DNA of 64,000 nt from Clostridium algifaecis. Its GTDB lineage: Bacteria; Bacillota; Clostridia; Clostridiales; Clostridiaceae. The stretch is from NCBI RefSeq assembly GCF_017874415.1, contig NZ_JAGGLM010000001.1, positions 457,598-521,597 of the forward strand, written 5' to 3'. Shown piece by piece: positions 55,271 through 63,445 of the stretch (positions are counted from its first letter, which is position 1; every line of letters starts with the position of its first letter). The translations under genes were made by a program, and so were the position numbers. The notes below the pieces were generated by a model, which saw nothing but the letters and a program-made list of their open reading frames with translations, searched no databases and had not been told where the DNA came from.

Positions 55271-55792
55271 TTAATTCTTTTTAGGTCCAATCACCATAGT
55301 CATGGTATTGCCTTCAAACTTAGGAGATTTTTCAACTACAACAATATCGCCCATTTTATCCAAAAATGTATCAAATACTTTTTTTCCCAAAGATTTATAA
55401 TTGTTCTGTCTTCCTCTAAATCTCATAGATACCTTAACTTTGTTTTCCTTGGCTATAAATTTTTTCGCATTTTTTGCCTTTATACTTATATCATTTTCTT
55501 CAATTGTTGCACTTAACCTTATTTCTTTTATTTGAGTGATACTTTGTTTCTTCTTAGCTTCCTTTTCTTTTTTAGATTTATCATAAACAAATTTTTTATA
55601 GTCCATTATTTTACATACAGGAGGCTTAGCAGAAGGTGAAACAGCCACCAAATCCAAATTATTTTCTCTAGCCAGTGCTAAAGCTTCTTTAGTTTTAATT
55701 ATTTTACTTCCATCATTTCCTACAAGTCTAATTTCAGAAGCTCTTATTCCATCATTCAAGTTAAAATTTTTGTTTTTATTTTTATTAATAAT
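55271..55792 (-). CDS. infC: Translation initiation factor IF-3, probable ATT start
   Basis: 173-aa IF-3. It binds the 30S subunit and checks initiator-tRNA pairing. N-terminal domain: NDGIRASEIRLVGNDG; linker PPVCKIMDYKKFVYDKSKKEKEAKKK; C-terminal domain: VKVSMRFRGRQ and GKKVFDTFLDKMGD. The start was placed at ATT (55792-55790) because GAGGGG (55801-55806) lies 8 nt upstream, while the GTG at 55801 overlaps that site; infC genes often start with AUU, and IF-3 thereby controls its own synthesis. Unusually, rpmI and rplT do not follow: a terminator ends the transcript, so this may be a second or relocated IF-3 gene. Confidence 0.85.
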   Translation of the reverse strand: MINKNKNKNFNLNDGIRASEIRLVGNDGSKIIKTKEALALARENNLDLVAVSPSAKPPVCKIMDYKKFVYDKSKKEKEAKKKQSITQIKEIRLSATIEENDISIKAKNAKKFIAKENKVKVSMRFRGRQNNYKSLGKKVFDTFLDKMGDIVVVEKSPKFEGNTMTMVIGPKKN

Positions 55793-55817
55793 ATAGAACA
55801 CCCCTCATTTTTTTATA

Positions 55818-56879
55818 TTAGTTAAAATTAATCCACTTTTTCTCTTTACTACTTTTAATTGCAAGTTCAATAATTTTTATAGTATTTTTAGCCTGTTCAG
55901 CAGTTACTTCAAGACCATCATTTTTCATTATTGCATTATATACATTTTTATATAGTTCTCTATAATCACCAATTTCACTTTCAATATTGCCTTCAAAATG
56001 GCATCCTCTTATTTCAGTATTTATTGTTCCCCAATTTCTTCTTGACTCCACTCCCCAATTTTCAACATACTTGGGGATTTTGCCTTCTTTTAGAAGCTGT
56101 TCCTGCGTATCCATTCCATATTTAATAAAAGATCCACTTTTGCCCAATACAATAAAGTGTGGAAGTTTTGCTCTCACAAGCATACCCGCCTTAAGTGTAA
56201 CCTTTAAGTTATTATAGTCTAAAATAGTTTCAAAATTATCTACAATTTTTCCTCCTTCCCTTTGAATATTTAAATTTGAAAATATTTTCTCGGGAAGTCC
56301 AAATAAAAATTGTGCCTGATCTATAAGATGAGACCCTAAATCATATAATACTCCAGAACCAGGAAATTGTTCTTCTTTCCATGTACTTTCTCTTAAGCAA
56401 TTCTTATATCTATCAAAATGAGCTTCATATTCAACTATATTTCCCAGTAAGTTATTATTTATAACTTTACAAACAGTTCTAAAGTCGCTGTCCCATCTTC
56501 TATTTTGATTTACAGTTAAAATTTTTCCATTATCTTTTGCAAGTTTAATTAATGTTTCCGCTTGTTCCGAAGTTACGGTAAATGGTTTTTCAACCACTAC
56601 ATTTTTTCCACTCTTTAAAGCTTTTGATGCAAGGTCAAAATGAACTGCATTAGGTGCCGCAATAACAACAAGCTGAATATTTTTATCGCCAAATATATCA
56701 TCCAGATCAGAAGTAGACAGTACATCTCCATATTTATTTTTTAATTTTTGTACATTTTCTTGTTTTCTTTCATAAACTTTATACAAATTAAAACCTTTTA
56801 TACTACTAATTATAGGTGCATGAAATACCTGGCCTGCCATCCCATAACCTATAAGTCCAACATTTATAATACTATTCAT
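55818..56879 (-). CDS. Gfo/Idh/MocA family oxidoreductase
   Basis: 353-aa NAD(P)-dependent sugar-type dehydrogenase. N-terminal Rossmann motif VGLIGYGMAGQVFHAP; the conserved VVEKPFTVTSEQAE segment (EKP motif, catalytic Lys); C-terminal domain with GVLYDLGSHLIDQAQFLFG. Substrate is unknown; close types act on inositol- or glucose-like compounds and on biliverdin. The ATG at 56879 is preferred with GGAAGTGA upstream, as an ATG five codons earlier overlaps it. It is followed by infC on the same strand with an apparent gap of about 25 bp. Confidence 0.88.
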   Translation of the reverse strand: MNSIINVGLIGYGMAGQVFHAPIISSIKGFNLYKVYERKQENVQKLKNKYGDVLSTSDLDDIFGDKNIQLVVIAAPNAVHFDLASKALKSGKNVVVEKPFTVTSEQAETLIKLAKDNGKILTVNQNRRWDSDFRTVCKVINNNLLGNIVEYEAHFDRYKNCLRESTWKEEQFPGSGVLYDLGSHLIDQAQFLFGLPEKIFSNLNIQREGGKIVDNFETILDYNNLKVTLKAGMLVRAKLPHFIVLGKSGSFIKYGMDTQEQLLKEGKIPKYVENWGVESRRNWGTINTEIRGCHFEGNIESEIGDYRELYKNVYNAIMKNDGLEVTAEQAKNTIKIIELAIKSSKEKKWINFN

Positions 56880-56976
56880 AACATTCACTTCCAATCTTAA
56901 TACTATAACATAATTGACTCATAGATTTATTATACATAAAATAGAATTGTATTACAAAGATTTGTGGAAATAATTT

Positions 56977-57792
56977 CTAAGATTTAATAATACACCTTAT
57001 AAGTTTTTTAAACTTTGTACTTGCAATTTTTGAAGTTTCAATTACTTCTCTATGCTCAAGAGGTTTATCTAATATTCCAGCAGCCATGTTTGTCATACAC
57101 GATATTCCTATAACTTTAATTCCACTATGATTGGCCACTATTACTTCAGGTACAGTAGACATGCCAACTGCATCTCCGCCAATTACACGAATCATTTTTA
57201 TTTCAGCAGGAGTTTCATAGCTCGGTCCACTCATACATACATAAACCCCTTCTTTTAATTCTATATTATTTTCTTTTGCTATTTTTTTTACTTTTTCTCT
57301 AAGTTCAATATCATATGCATTTGACATATCAGGAAACCGCGTACCAAATGAATCCACATTTTTGCCTATAAGAGGGTTTGCTGACAACAAGTTTATATGA
57401 TCTTTTATAAGCATAAGCTGCCCCGGTCTATAATTTAAATTTACCGCACCTGAAGCATTTGTAACTATAATTTTTTCAATTCCAATTGATTTCATAACTC
57501 TAATAGGAAATGTAACCTGTCTCAAATTATAACCTTCATAGTAATGAAATCTTCCCTGCATGGCTAAGATAATTTTTCCTTCAAGTCTTCCTATAATCAA
57601 ACATCCCTTATGTCCTTCAACTGTAGATACAGGGAAATTTGGTATATCACTGTATTTATAAATTTCACTGTCTTCTATTTCATCTGCTATTTCACCAAGT
57701 CCTGAACCTAATATTATTGCTATCTTAGGATTATATCTGGTATTTTTTAATATGTAATTTGCCGCTTCCTTTATACAATATTCAATATCCAT
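56977..57792 (-). CDS. punA: Purine-nucleoside phosphorylase PunA
   Basis: 271-aa trimeric-type purine-nucleoside phosphorylase releasing purine bases and ribose-1-phosphate. Motifs: LGSGLGEIADEI (phosphate loop), GHKGCLIIGRLEGK, MQGRFHYYEGY, VTNASGAVN, and GGDAVGMSTVPEVIVANHSG with the Glu-Val-Asn-type base site. Length is normal for the low-mass, mammalian-like class. The ATG at 57792 follows GGAAGTG; the GTG three codons earlier is too close. Confidence 0.95.
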   Translation of the reverse strand: MDIEYCIKEAANYILKNTRYNPKIAIILGSGLGEIADEIEDSEIYKYSDIPNFPVSTVEGHKGCLIIGRLEGKIILAMQGRFHYYEGYNLRQVTFPIRVMKSIGIEKIIVTNASGAVNLNYRPGQLMLIKDHINLLSANPLIGKNVDSFGTRFPDMSNAYDIELREKVKKIAKENNIELKEGVYVCMSGPSYETPAEIKMIRVIGGDAVGMSTVPEVIVANHSGIKVIGISCMTNMAAGILDKPLEHREVIETSKIASTKFKKLIRCIIKS

Positions 57793-57963
57793 TTTTTTCA
57801 CTTCCTATAAATTAATATTATGCTGTCTTTATCTTATTATAACATTATATATTTAGATCTATTTATTAAAATTCTAGATTAAATAAGTTAATTTATGATA
57901 TAATCGTAAATGATAATTAATTGGTAATAAAACAATTTATAATAAGGATCGGAGGTTATAGAT

Positions 57964-58479
57964 ATGAATCACGTACATTTGGAATTAACAGAATGTCTGG
58001 ATAAAACCATAAAACACATTGGTAAAAGGAGCGCTTTTCTAACTACTAGACTTGAAGATAAAATAAACACTATGGCAATAGGTTGGGCTACCGGTGGAAT
58101 CGTATGGGGAAAGCCTGTATTTACCGCATTTGTCAGAGAATCAAGATACACTCATAAATTCATAGAAAAATCAGGAGAATTTACTGTAAGTGTTCCTGTA
58201 AATGACAATTTAAAAAAGGCATTATCATTTTGTGGATCAAAATCAGGCAGAGACTTTGACAAAATAAAAGACTGCGACTTAAAATTAATTCAAGGAGAAA
58301 CTATATCTACTCCAATTATAGACGGATGCGGAATATATTTTGAATGTAAAACACTATACAAATCAAATATAAAGCCTGACTTCTTAAATAAAAAAATAGA
58401 CAGCCAAAGTTATAGCAATAGTGATTATCATACTATATATTATGGAGAAATATTAAGTTGTTACTCATTAGAAAAATAA
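57964..58479 (+). CDS. Flavin reductase-like (flavoredoxin) domain protein
   Basis: 171-aa protein of the flavin-reductase-like split-barrel family. Family features: RSAFLTTRLEDKINTMAIGWATG with the FMN-phosphate loop, KPVFTAFVRESRYTH and GEFTVSVPVNDNLKKAL, GSKSGRDFDK. Such flavoredoxins bind FMN and serve electron transfer in anaerobes. No partner gene is adjacent. GGAGG lies nine bases ahead of the ATG, and a terminator follows. Confidence 0.9.
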   Translation: MNHVHLELTECLDKTIKHIGKRSAFLTTRLEDKINTMAIGWATGGIVWGKPVFTAFVRESRYTHKFIEKSGEFTVSVPVNDNLKKALSFCGSKSGRDFDKIKDCDLKLIQGETISTPIIDGCGIYFECKTLYKSNIKPDFLNKKIDSQSYSNSDYHTIYYGEILSCYSLEK

Positions 58480-58483
58480 ATTT

Positions 58484-58520
58484 GAAATAGAGTACCTGAA
58501 TTTTTCAGGGTACCCTATTT
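58484..58520. terminator. Bidirectional terminator before bdh end
   Basis: Stem of AAATAGAGTACC-TGA with TCAGGGTACCCTATTT (one bulge and one mismatch), 4-6 base T-rich loop. Separates convergent genes. Confidence 0.75.
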
Positions 58521-58529
58521 AGTGAAAAT

Positions 58530-59597
58530 TTATATTGAATCCGGAGTTACCAATATCTTAACCTGTTTCTTTTTCTCAGGTCCAGTTAATGTTTCAAAGC
58601 CTTCTTTTACAATATCATCCAGCTTTATTTTTTTTGTTATGTATCCATCAGTTTTTATTCTTCCACTGTTTAAAATAGATATTGCTGCTGGGAATTCATG
58701 CCTGTATGCTATAGTTCCAATTATTTTTTTCTCTGTAAACACTATAGAATTGGGATTAAAACTTGTATTGTCTTCCCATATACTAGTTATTACCATAGTT
58801 CCTTCATATTTTATACTTTCTATACCTGTATTAAATCCGACGCTTGCACCCGTAGTTTCAAAGGCGGCATCTACTCCAACACCTTTTGTCATTTTTTTAA
58901 TTTCAGCTGCTACATCAACTTCATTTGGATCAAGTACTACATCAGCACCAAATTTTTTTGCATATTCCTGCCTTATGGATTTCCTTTGAAATACTGCTAT
59001 AAAACTTGCCCCTGCTGCCTTTAAACACTGAATTGTTGCAAGTCCTATAGGTCCTGCTCCAAGTACTAAAGCTGTATCACCAATATTAAAATTAGCTATT
59101 CTTATAGAATGTAGTGCAACTGTTATAGGTTCAACAAGTGCTGCATCTTCATAAGACATAGTATCAGGTATCTTATGTACATATTCTTCTGGGAATGTAG
59201 TATATTCTGCGAATCCTCCTCCTGTTCCACATAATCCATGAAAGCCTAATGATTCACATAAATTATATTTTCCTTCCAGACAAGCAGGACATTTACCACA
59301 CGCAACTATAGGTTCTACAATAACTCTATCACCCTGTTTGAATTTTGATACGCCATCGCCCACTTCAACAACATCACCTGAAAATTCGTGTCCTAAAACT
59401 ACAGGTGCTGTATTGCCGCTTAATGGATGAGGATTTCCAACAGGAATAAATATAGGACCTCCAAGGTATTCATGTAAATCTGATCCACAAATTCCACACC
59501 ATTTAACTTTAACTTTTACCATTCCTTTTTTAACTTCAGGTTCTTCTATTTCTTCAACTCTTACATCTTTTCTTCCATACCATAATGCAGCCTTCAT
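58530..59597 (-). CDS. bdh: 2,3-butanediol dehydrogenase (zinc-dependent MDR family)
   Basis: 355-aa zinc alcohol dehydrogenase closely following the clostridial (R)-specific 2,3-butanediol/acetoin dehydrogenases. Catalytic zinc ligands Cys37 (WCGICGSD), His70-Glu71 (VLGHEFSG) and Glu156 (ALVEP); structural zinc by Cys100, Cys103, Cys106 and Cys114 (CGKCPACLEGKYNLC). Rossmann motif VLGAGPIGLATIQ; EKKIIGTIAYRHEFP near the end. It would reduce acetoin to butanediol as an electron sink. It is monocistronic, with GGAGG upstream and no Rex site recognised. Confidence 0.9.
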   Translation of the reverse strand: MKAALWYGRKDVRVEEIEEPEVKKGMVKVKVKWCGICGSDLHEYLGGPIFIPVGNPHPLSGNTAPVVLGHEFSGDVVEVGDGVSKFKQGDRVIVEPIVACGKCPACLEGKYNLCESLGFHGLCGTGGGFAEYTTFPEEYVHKIPDTMSYEDAALVEPITVALHSIRIANFNIGDTALVLGAGPIGLATIQCLKAAGASFIAVFQRKSIRQEYAKKFGADVVLDPNEVDVAAEIKKMTKGVGVDAAFETTGASVGFNTGIESIKYEGTMVITSIWEDNTSFNPNSIVFTEKKIIGTIAYRHEFPAAISILNSGRIKTDGYITKKIKLDDIVKEGFETLTGPEKKKQVKILVTPDSI

Positions 59598-59774
59598 AAA
59601 AATTCCTCCTTATATTTGATTATGTAAAAATATTCATGAAATATTATATCATATAAAATGATTAAATAAATATACTTAGGCAATTATTTTATCCTTTATT
59701 CTACATTTTAATTCATAATTTACAGATCACTTAAAATTGCTATTTATATTCATATTAAACTAAAAGCTTCAATC

Positions 59775-60491
59775 TCACACTCCAAATAAATCAAATACAT
59801 CTGCATCATCAATAGTACGCTTACTCTTTTTATCTGAATTCTTAAGCATATTTTTCATTTTTTCTTCCATTGATTTTTTAAGTAATTCCTGGAAGTTAAT
59901 ATCTCTTAACTTAAAAAACAGAATTGGATCTGCATCTAATCTCGCACCAATTCCATATAATACTGCTGCCACATGTTTGCACATAATTGCCGAATCTGGG
60001 CAGCTGCAACTAAAATGAATTTCCTTTGATGTTGGAAACATTCCATCCTTAGAAGAACTAAAAGCCTCTTCAAACTCCATAGGAAATTTTCCTGAAAGTA
60101 AAGTTTCCATAGTATCAATTTTATGATTACAAATTTCCGTCATCTTTTGCCATTTAATTCTGTCTAATTTATCAATAGTAATTACAACCTTGTATGGTTT
60201 TGAGCCACTGCCTTGAACTAAAGCTTCCGCACTTCCTTCTTTAATCTTTAAATCTAACACAGCTCCATTTCTTACATATGATCTGCCTCGTCCTATTCTA
60301 TTGCTAAAATCAGCATAGCTTTCTAAGTTTTTATTCCATGCCTTGCCCCACCATTTACTTGCAATACTTTTCCCTTCAATGATAACCGGTGAAATATCTG
60401 GATTTGTCTTTTTAAGCTTTTCTAGACTTTTCTTAGCTTTCTCCTTCTTTTCAGCAACTGGAACATATTCAAAAAATCCATAGTGACTCAT
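59775..60491 (-). CDS. SWIM zinc-finger protein
   Basis: 238-aa protein with a SWIM motif CxCx(n)CxH: FSCSCPDSAIMCKHVAAVLY near residue 160. N-terminal part PVAEKKEKAKKSLEKLKK and SKWWGKAWNKNLESYADFSNRIGRGRSYVRNGAV are typical for bacterial SWIM proteins paired with SNF2 helicases. SWIM domains bind DNA or proteins. Its ATG is directly next to the stop of the SNF2-helicase gene (no gap), so the two are one operon and probably one complex. Role unknown. Confidence 0.9.
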   Translation of the reverse strand: MSHYGFFEYVPVAEKKEKAKKSLEKLKKTNPDISPVIIEGKSIASKWWGKAWNKNLESYADFSNRIGRGRSYVRNGAVLDLKIKEGSAEALVQGSGSKPYKVVITIDKLDRIKWQKMTEICNHKIDTMETLLSGKFPMEFEEAFSSSKDGMFPTSKEIHFSCSCPDSAIMCKHVAAVLYGIGARLDADPILFFKLRDINFQELLKKSMEEKMKNMLKNSDKKSKRTIDDADVFDLFGV

Positions 60492-63155
60492 TTATTTTTC
60501 ACCACCTAATCTAAATAATTCCATAAGTTCTTTATTATCAAGCTCTGTAATCCAATTTTCACCTGATGAACCTATTATATCACCAGCTAATTTTTGTTTT
60601 TCTTCTATCATTAAATCTATTTTTTCTTCAATGGTTCCTGTTGTAATAAATTTATGTACCATTACATTTTTTGTCTGTCCTATACGAAAGGCTCTATCCG
60701 TTGCCTGATTTTCCACAGCCGGATTCCACCATCTGTCAAAATGAATGACATGATTGGCTGCTGTAAGATTTAAACCAACACCGCCTGCTTTAAGTGAAAG
60801 CACCATGAATGGAATATACTCCTCACCGTTAAAAGCTTCAACCATTTCACTTCTCTTTTTAACAGAAGTCCCTCCGTGAAGAACTAAACCTTCCCTTTTA
60901 AAAATTTTTTCAAGAAATGCCGCTATAGGCTCTGTCATTTCTTTAAACTGCGTAAATACAAGAACTCTTTCTCTTTTCTGGTATATATTTTCACAAATAT
61001 CCTCAAGCTGCTCAAATTTACCGCTGTAATCAGGTTTGTATTCGTTAAGTCCCAAGTACTCATCAGGATGATTGCATATTTGTTTAAACTTAATTATACT
61101 TCCAAGCACAAGGCCTTTTCTCTCTATTCCATCTGAAGTTTTTAATTTTCTCTCAAGCTCTTTTACAAGCTTATTATAAAGAACAATTTGTTTTTTGCTT
61201 AAAGAGGCATACTCTTTAATTTCAATCTTCTCCGGAAGATCAGATATGACATTTTTATCTGTTTTTAATCTTCTAAGTATAAATGGATTAACAATATTTC
61301 TAAGCTTTGCATAATTACTGCTATTATCTCTCATCTTCTTTGTGAAATTTGTAAACTCCTTAGCACTTCCAAGCAGTCCTGGATCTAAGAAATCAAATAG
61401 TGACCAAAGATCTGAAAGTCTATTTTCAATAGGAGTACCAGTCATAGCAAATTTCGTTTTTGCCTTAATAGCCTTAATTGTTTTAGTTTGCTTTGTCCCA
61501 GGATTTTTAATTGCCTGTGCTTCATCTAAAATCAATATATCCCAAAAAATATTCTTTAACTCTTCTAGACGAGAAGCCATACCATATGTAGTAATATATA
61601 AAAATGCACTTTCCTCTAAATTTGCAGCTGCTTCTTTTCCATGAAGTACAATTACGGACATTTTAGGTGCAAATTTTTCTATTTCCTTCTGCCAGTTTCC
61701 AATGAGGGATGCTGGAATTACAAGCAGTGCTCTTCCTCCTTTTTGAACTCTCACATTCTCAAGAAAAGCAATAATCTGCACAGTTTTGCCAAGTCCCATG
61801 TCATCTGCGAGACAAGCTCCAAAGCCAAGTTTTTGCATATATGAAAGCCATGCAAAGCCTGTCTTCTGATATTTTCTTAAAGTAGCCTTAAAGCTTTTTA
61901 CAAGCTTACTTTCTTTAATAACTTCTGGATTAACCATGCTATCTCTTATCTTTTTAAGCCAATTGCCATTTGATACTTCTAAATCAATATCTTCTTCATT
62001 AATGCCAAGCCTTTCACCTGTATTTAGCTCCAATCTCATTGCTTCTGCTATAGTTAAACCTTCATTTTTAGATAAAGTTTCAGCTTTTTCATAGGCCTCT
62101 AAAACTTCAGATAACTTTTTCTTATCAATTTCTATCCATTTTCCCTTAATTAAAGCCAATCCCTCAGACTCTGAAAGCAGCTTTTTAAGCTCCTCTTTAG
62201 AGATTCTTTCTTCTCCCAAAAATATTTCCGGGTTAAATGACAATAATTCATCCATTCCAACCTTTGAAGGCTGCTTATCTCCAATAGAAACTGAAAGTCT
62301 TAGAGAGTTGCTCTTTTTCTTCCACCAATTTGGAATTCTGCACATTATTCCTGATTTTTCATATATAGGTATTTCCTTTAAAATGATATAAGCTTCTTTT
62401 TTAGAAAATCTTAATGGTGAAAATAATTCTCCGCTTTCCATAAGCTCTGATATAAAATCACTTTCACCTGCTGCTTTACTTATAGTAGACATTAATTGAA
62501 GCAACTTTTCCTTATCATCTTTATATTCTAAAAGAGCATTTTTTAAAGGCATATGCTTAGCTTTATGTGCTCCTGCCTCTCTATTTTCCGTTGAATATGT
62601 TGCCAAAAATGCAAAAGGATACTCTTCATCTTTGTTTTCAACCAGATGAAAAAATATTCTTCCTGCAACATTAATATTAGTATTTCTTTCCATAAAGAAA
62701 TCTTTTACCGTTCCTTTATATTTTCCTATCTCTTTTCTATATACTTCAGCAACTTTCTCAAAGGTAAAAGAAATCCATTTATCATCTATAAATTCCATTC
62801 CTATTGAAAACGGGATTCTGTTTTTAATTTCTTCAAGTTCTTCATAGTCTAAAGCTACATCTGATGCTTCTCTAGTAATTTCTATGTCTGACTGCCTCGA
62901 GATTTTCATTATTAATTTATTGGCTAGAAAGTTTAAAAAGCTTATTGACTGCGACATCCAATCATCACTATTAGTAAAGCCAAGCTCCCACAAAGTTTTG
63001 TATTTGTCCTTTAAAAATTTTGTATGCCAGTTTTCTTGATTTTTTTGATTTTCTTCTGAAAGATTTTTTTTATGAGCCATTTCATAATCTACAGTAAATC
63101 CATTCCTTGTAAAAATAACTATTAGTTCTTTCTTTTCATTAAGCCTTTCTTTCAA
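60492..63155 (-). CDS. SNF2-family DNA-dependent ATPase/helicase
   Basis: 887-aa Snf2/Rad54-type ATPase. Walker A DDMGLGKTVQII, the DEAQ box ILDEAQAIKNP, motif III MTGTPIENRLSDLW, and the second RecA lobe with QICNHPDEYL, VLSLKAGGVGLNLTAANHV and DRWWNPAVENQATDRAFRIGQ. The N-terminal about 400 residues are the bacterial SNF2_N-type accessory region. It is co-transcribed with the SWIM protein gene. Bacterial SNF2/SWIM pairs are widespread, with unknown role; defence or transcription-recycling roles (RapA-like) are possible but not supported by other neighbours. It is the first gene of its transcript. Confidence 0.93.
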   Translation of the reverse strand: MKERLNEKKELIVIFTRNGFTVDYEMAHKKNLSEENQKNQENWHTKFLKDKYKTLWELGFTNSDDWMSQSISFLNFLANKLIMKISRQSDIEITREASDVALDYEELEEIKNRIPFSIGMEFIDDKWISFTFEKVAEVYRKEIGKYKGTVKDFFMERNTNINVAGRIFFHLVENKDEEYPFAFLATYSTENREAGAHKAKHMPLKNALLEYKDDKEKLLQLMSTISKAAGESDFISELMESGELFSPLRFSKKEAYIILKEIPIYEKSGIMCRIPNWWKKKSNSLRLSVSIGDKQPSKVGMDELLSFNPEIFLGEERISKEELKKLLSESEGLALIKGKWIEIDKKKLSEVLEAYEKAETLSKNEGLTIAEAMRLELNTGERLGINEEDIDLEVSNGNWLKKIRDSMVNPEVIKESKLVKSFKATLRKYQKTGFAWLSYMQKLGFGACLADDMGLGKTVQIIAFLENVRVQKGGRALLVIPASLIGNWQKEIEKFAPKMSVIVLHGKEAAANLEESAFLYITTYGMASRLEELKNIFWDILILDEAQAIKNPGTKQTKTIKAIKAKTKFAMTGTPIENRLSDLWSLFDFLDPGLLGSAKEFTNFTKKMRDNSSNYAKLRNIVNPFILRRLKTDKNVISDLPEKIEIKEYASLSKKQIVLYNKLVKELERKLKTSDGIERKGLVLGSIIKFKQICNHPDEYLGLNEYKPDYSGKFEQLEDICENIYQKRERVLVFTQFKEMTEPIAAFLEKIFKREGLVLHGGTSVKKRSEMVEAFNGEEYIPFMVLSLKAGGVGLNLTAANHVIHFDRWWNPAVENQATDRAFRIGQTKNVMVHKFITTGTIEEKIDLMIEEKQKLAGDIIGSSGENWITELDNKELMELFRLGGEK

Positions 63156-63291
63156 AAAACTTCCCCCTAGACAACCAAGTATTTTTTATTAGTGTAACCA
63201 TTATACATAAAAATATATCATATAAATGACTTTAATACTATATCAGACAATAATCAATTATTCTAATTTTACTACAGAGATTTCGCATCTA

Positions 63292-63324
63292 AATTCCAGT
63301 AAAAATTGTATTTTTACTGGAATT
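63292..63324. repeat. Perfect 15-bp hairpin upstream of SNF2 gene
   Basis: AATTCCAGTAAAAAT / ATTTTTACTGGAATT with a 3-base loop, no long T-run. The arms have no matching transposase sites in sight. It is 137 bp upstream of the SNF2 start and on the transposase side. It could be a transcription terminator or part of an insertion-sequence end. Confidence 0.6.
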
Positions 63325-63347
63325 GTATCCAATTACACTTATTTAAA

Positions 63348-63376
63348 GGGCTGGTAAGCCCGAAGACCGTTAGGTC
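63348..63376. ncRNA. Twin short hairpins with GNNA loops (possible structured RNA)
   Basis: GGGCT-GGTA-AGCCC (63348-63361), then GAA, then GACC-GTTA-GGTC (63365-63376), followed by GAAAAAATAAT. Two adjacent GC-rich stems in a very AT-rich setting, both with loops starting G and ending A. The GC content stands out strongly from the flanks. This looks like the end of a structured RNA or an insertion-sequence end; neither is proven. Strand and extent are unknown. Confidence 0.4.
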
Positions 63377-63445
63377 GAAAAAATAATTACAATTCCCCTT
63401 TACCCCAATAAACTTATATAATCAATTTCCAGTTTTAATTTTGAA

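Noticed and set aside
58522..58989. Plus-strand frame of 155 codons opposite bdh
   Set aside because: Lies inside the well-conserved bdh gene; starts in the terminator region without a ribosome site.
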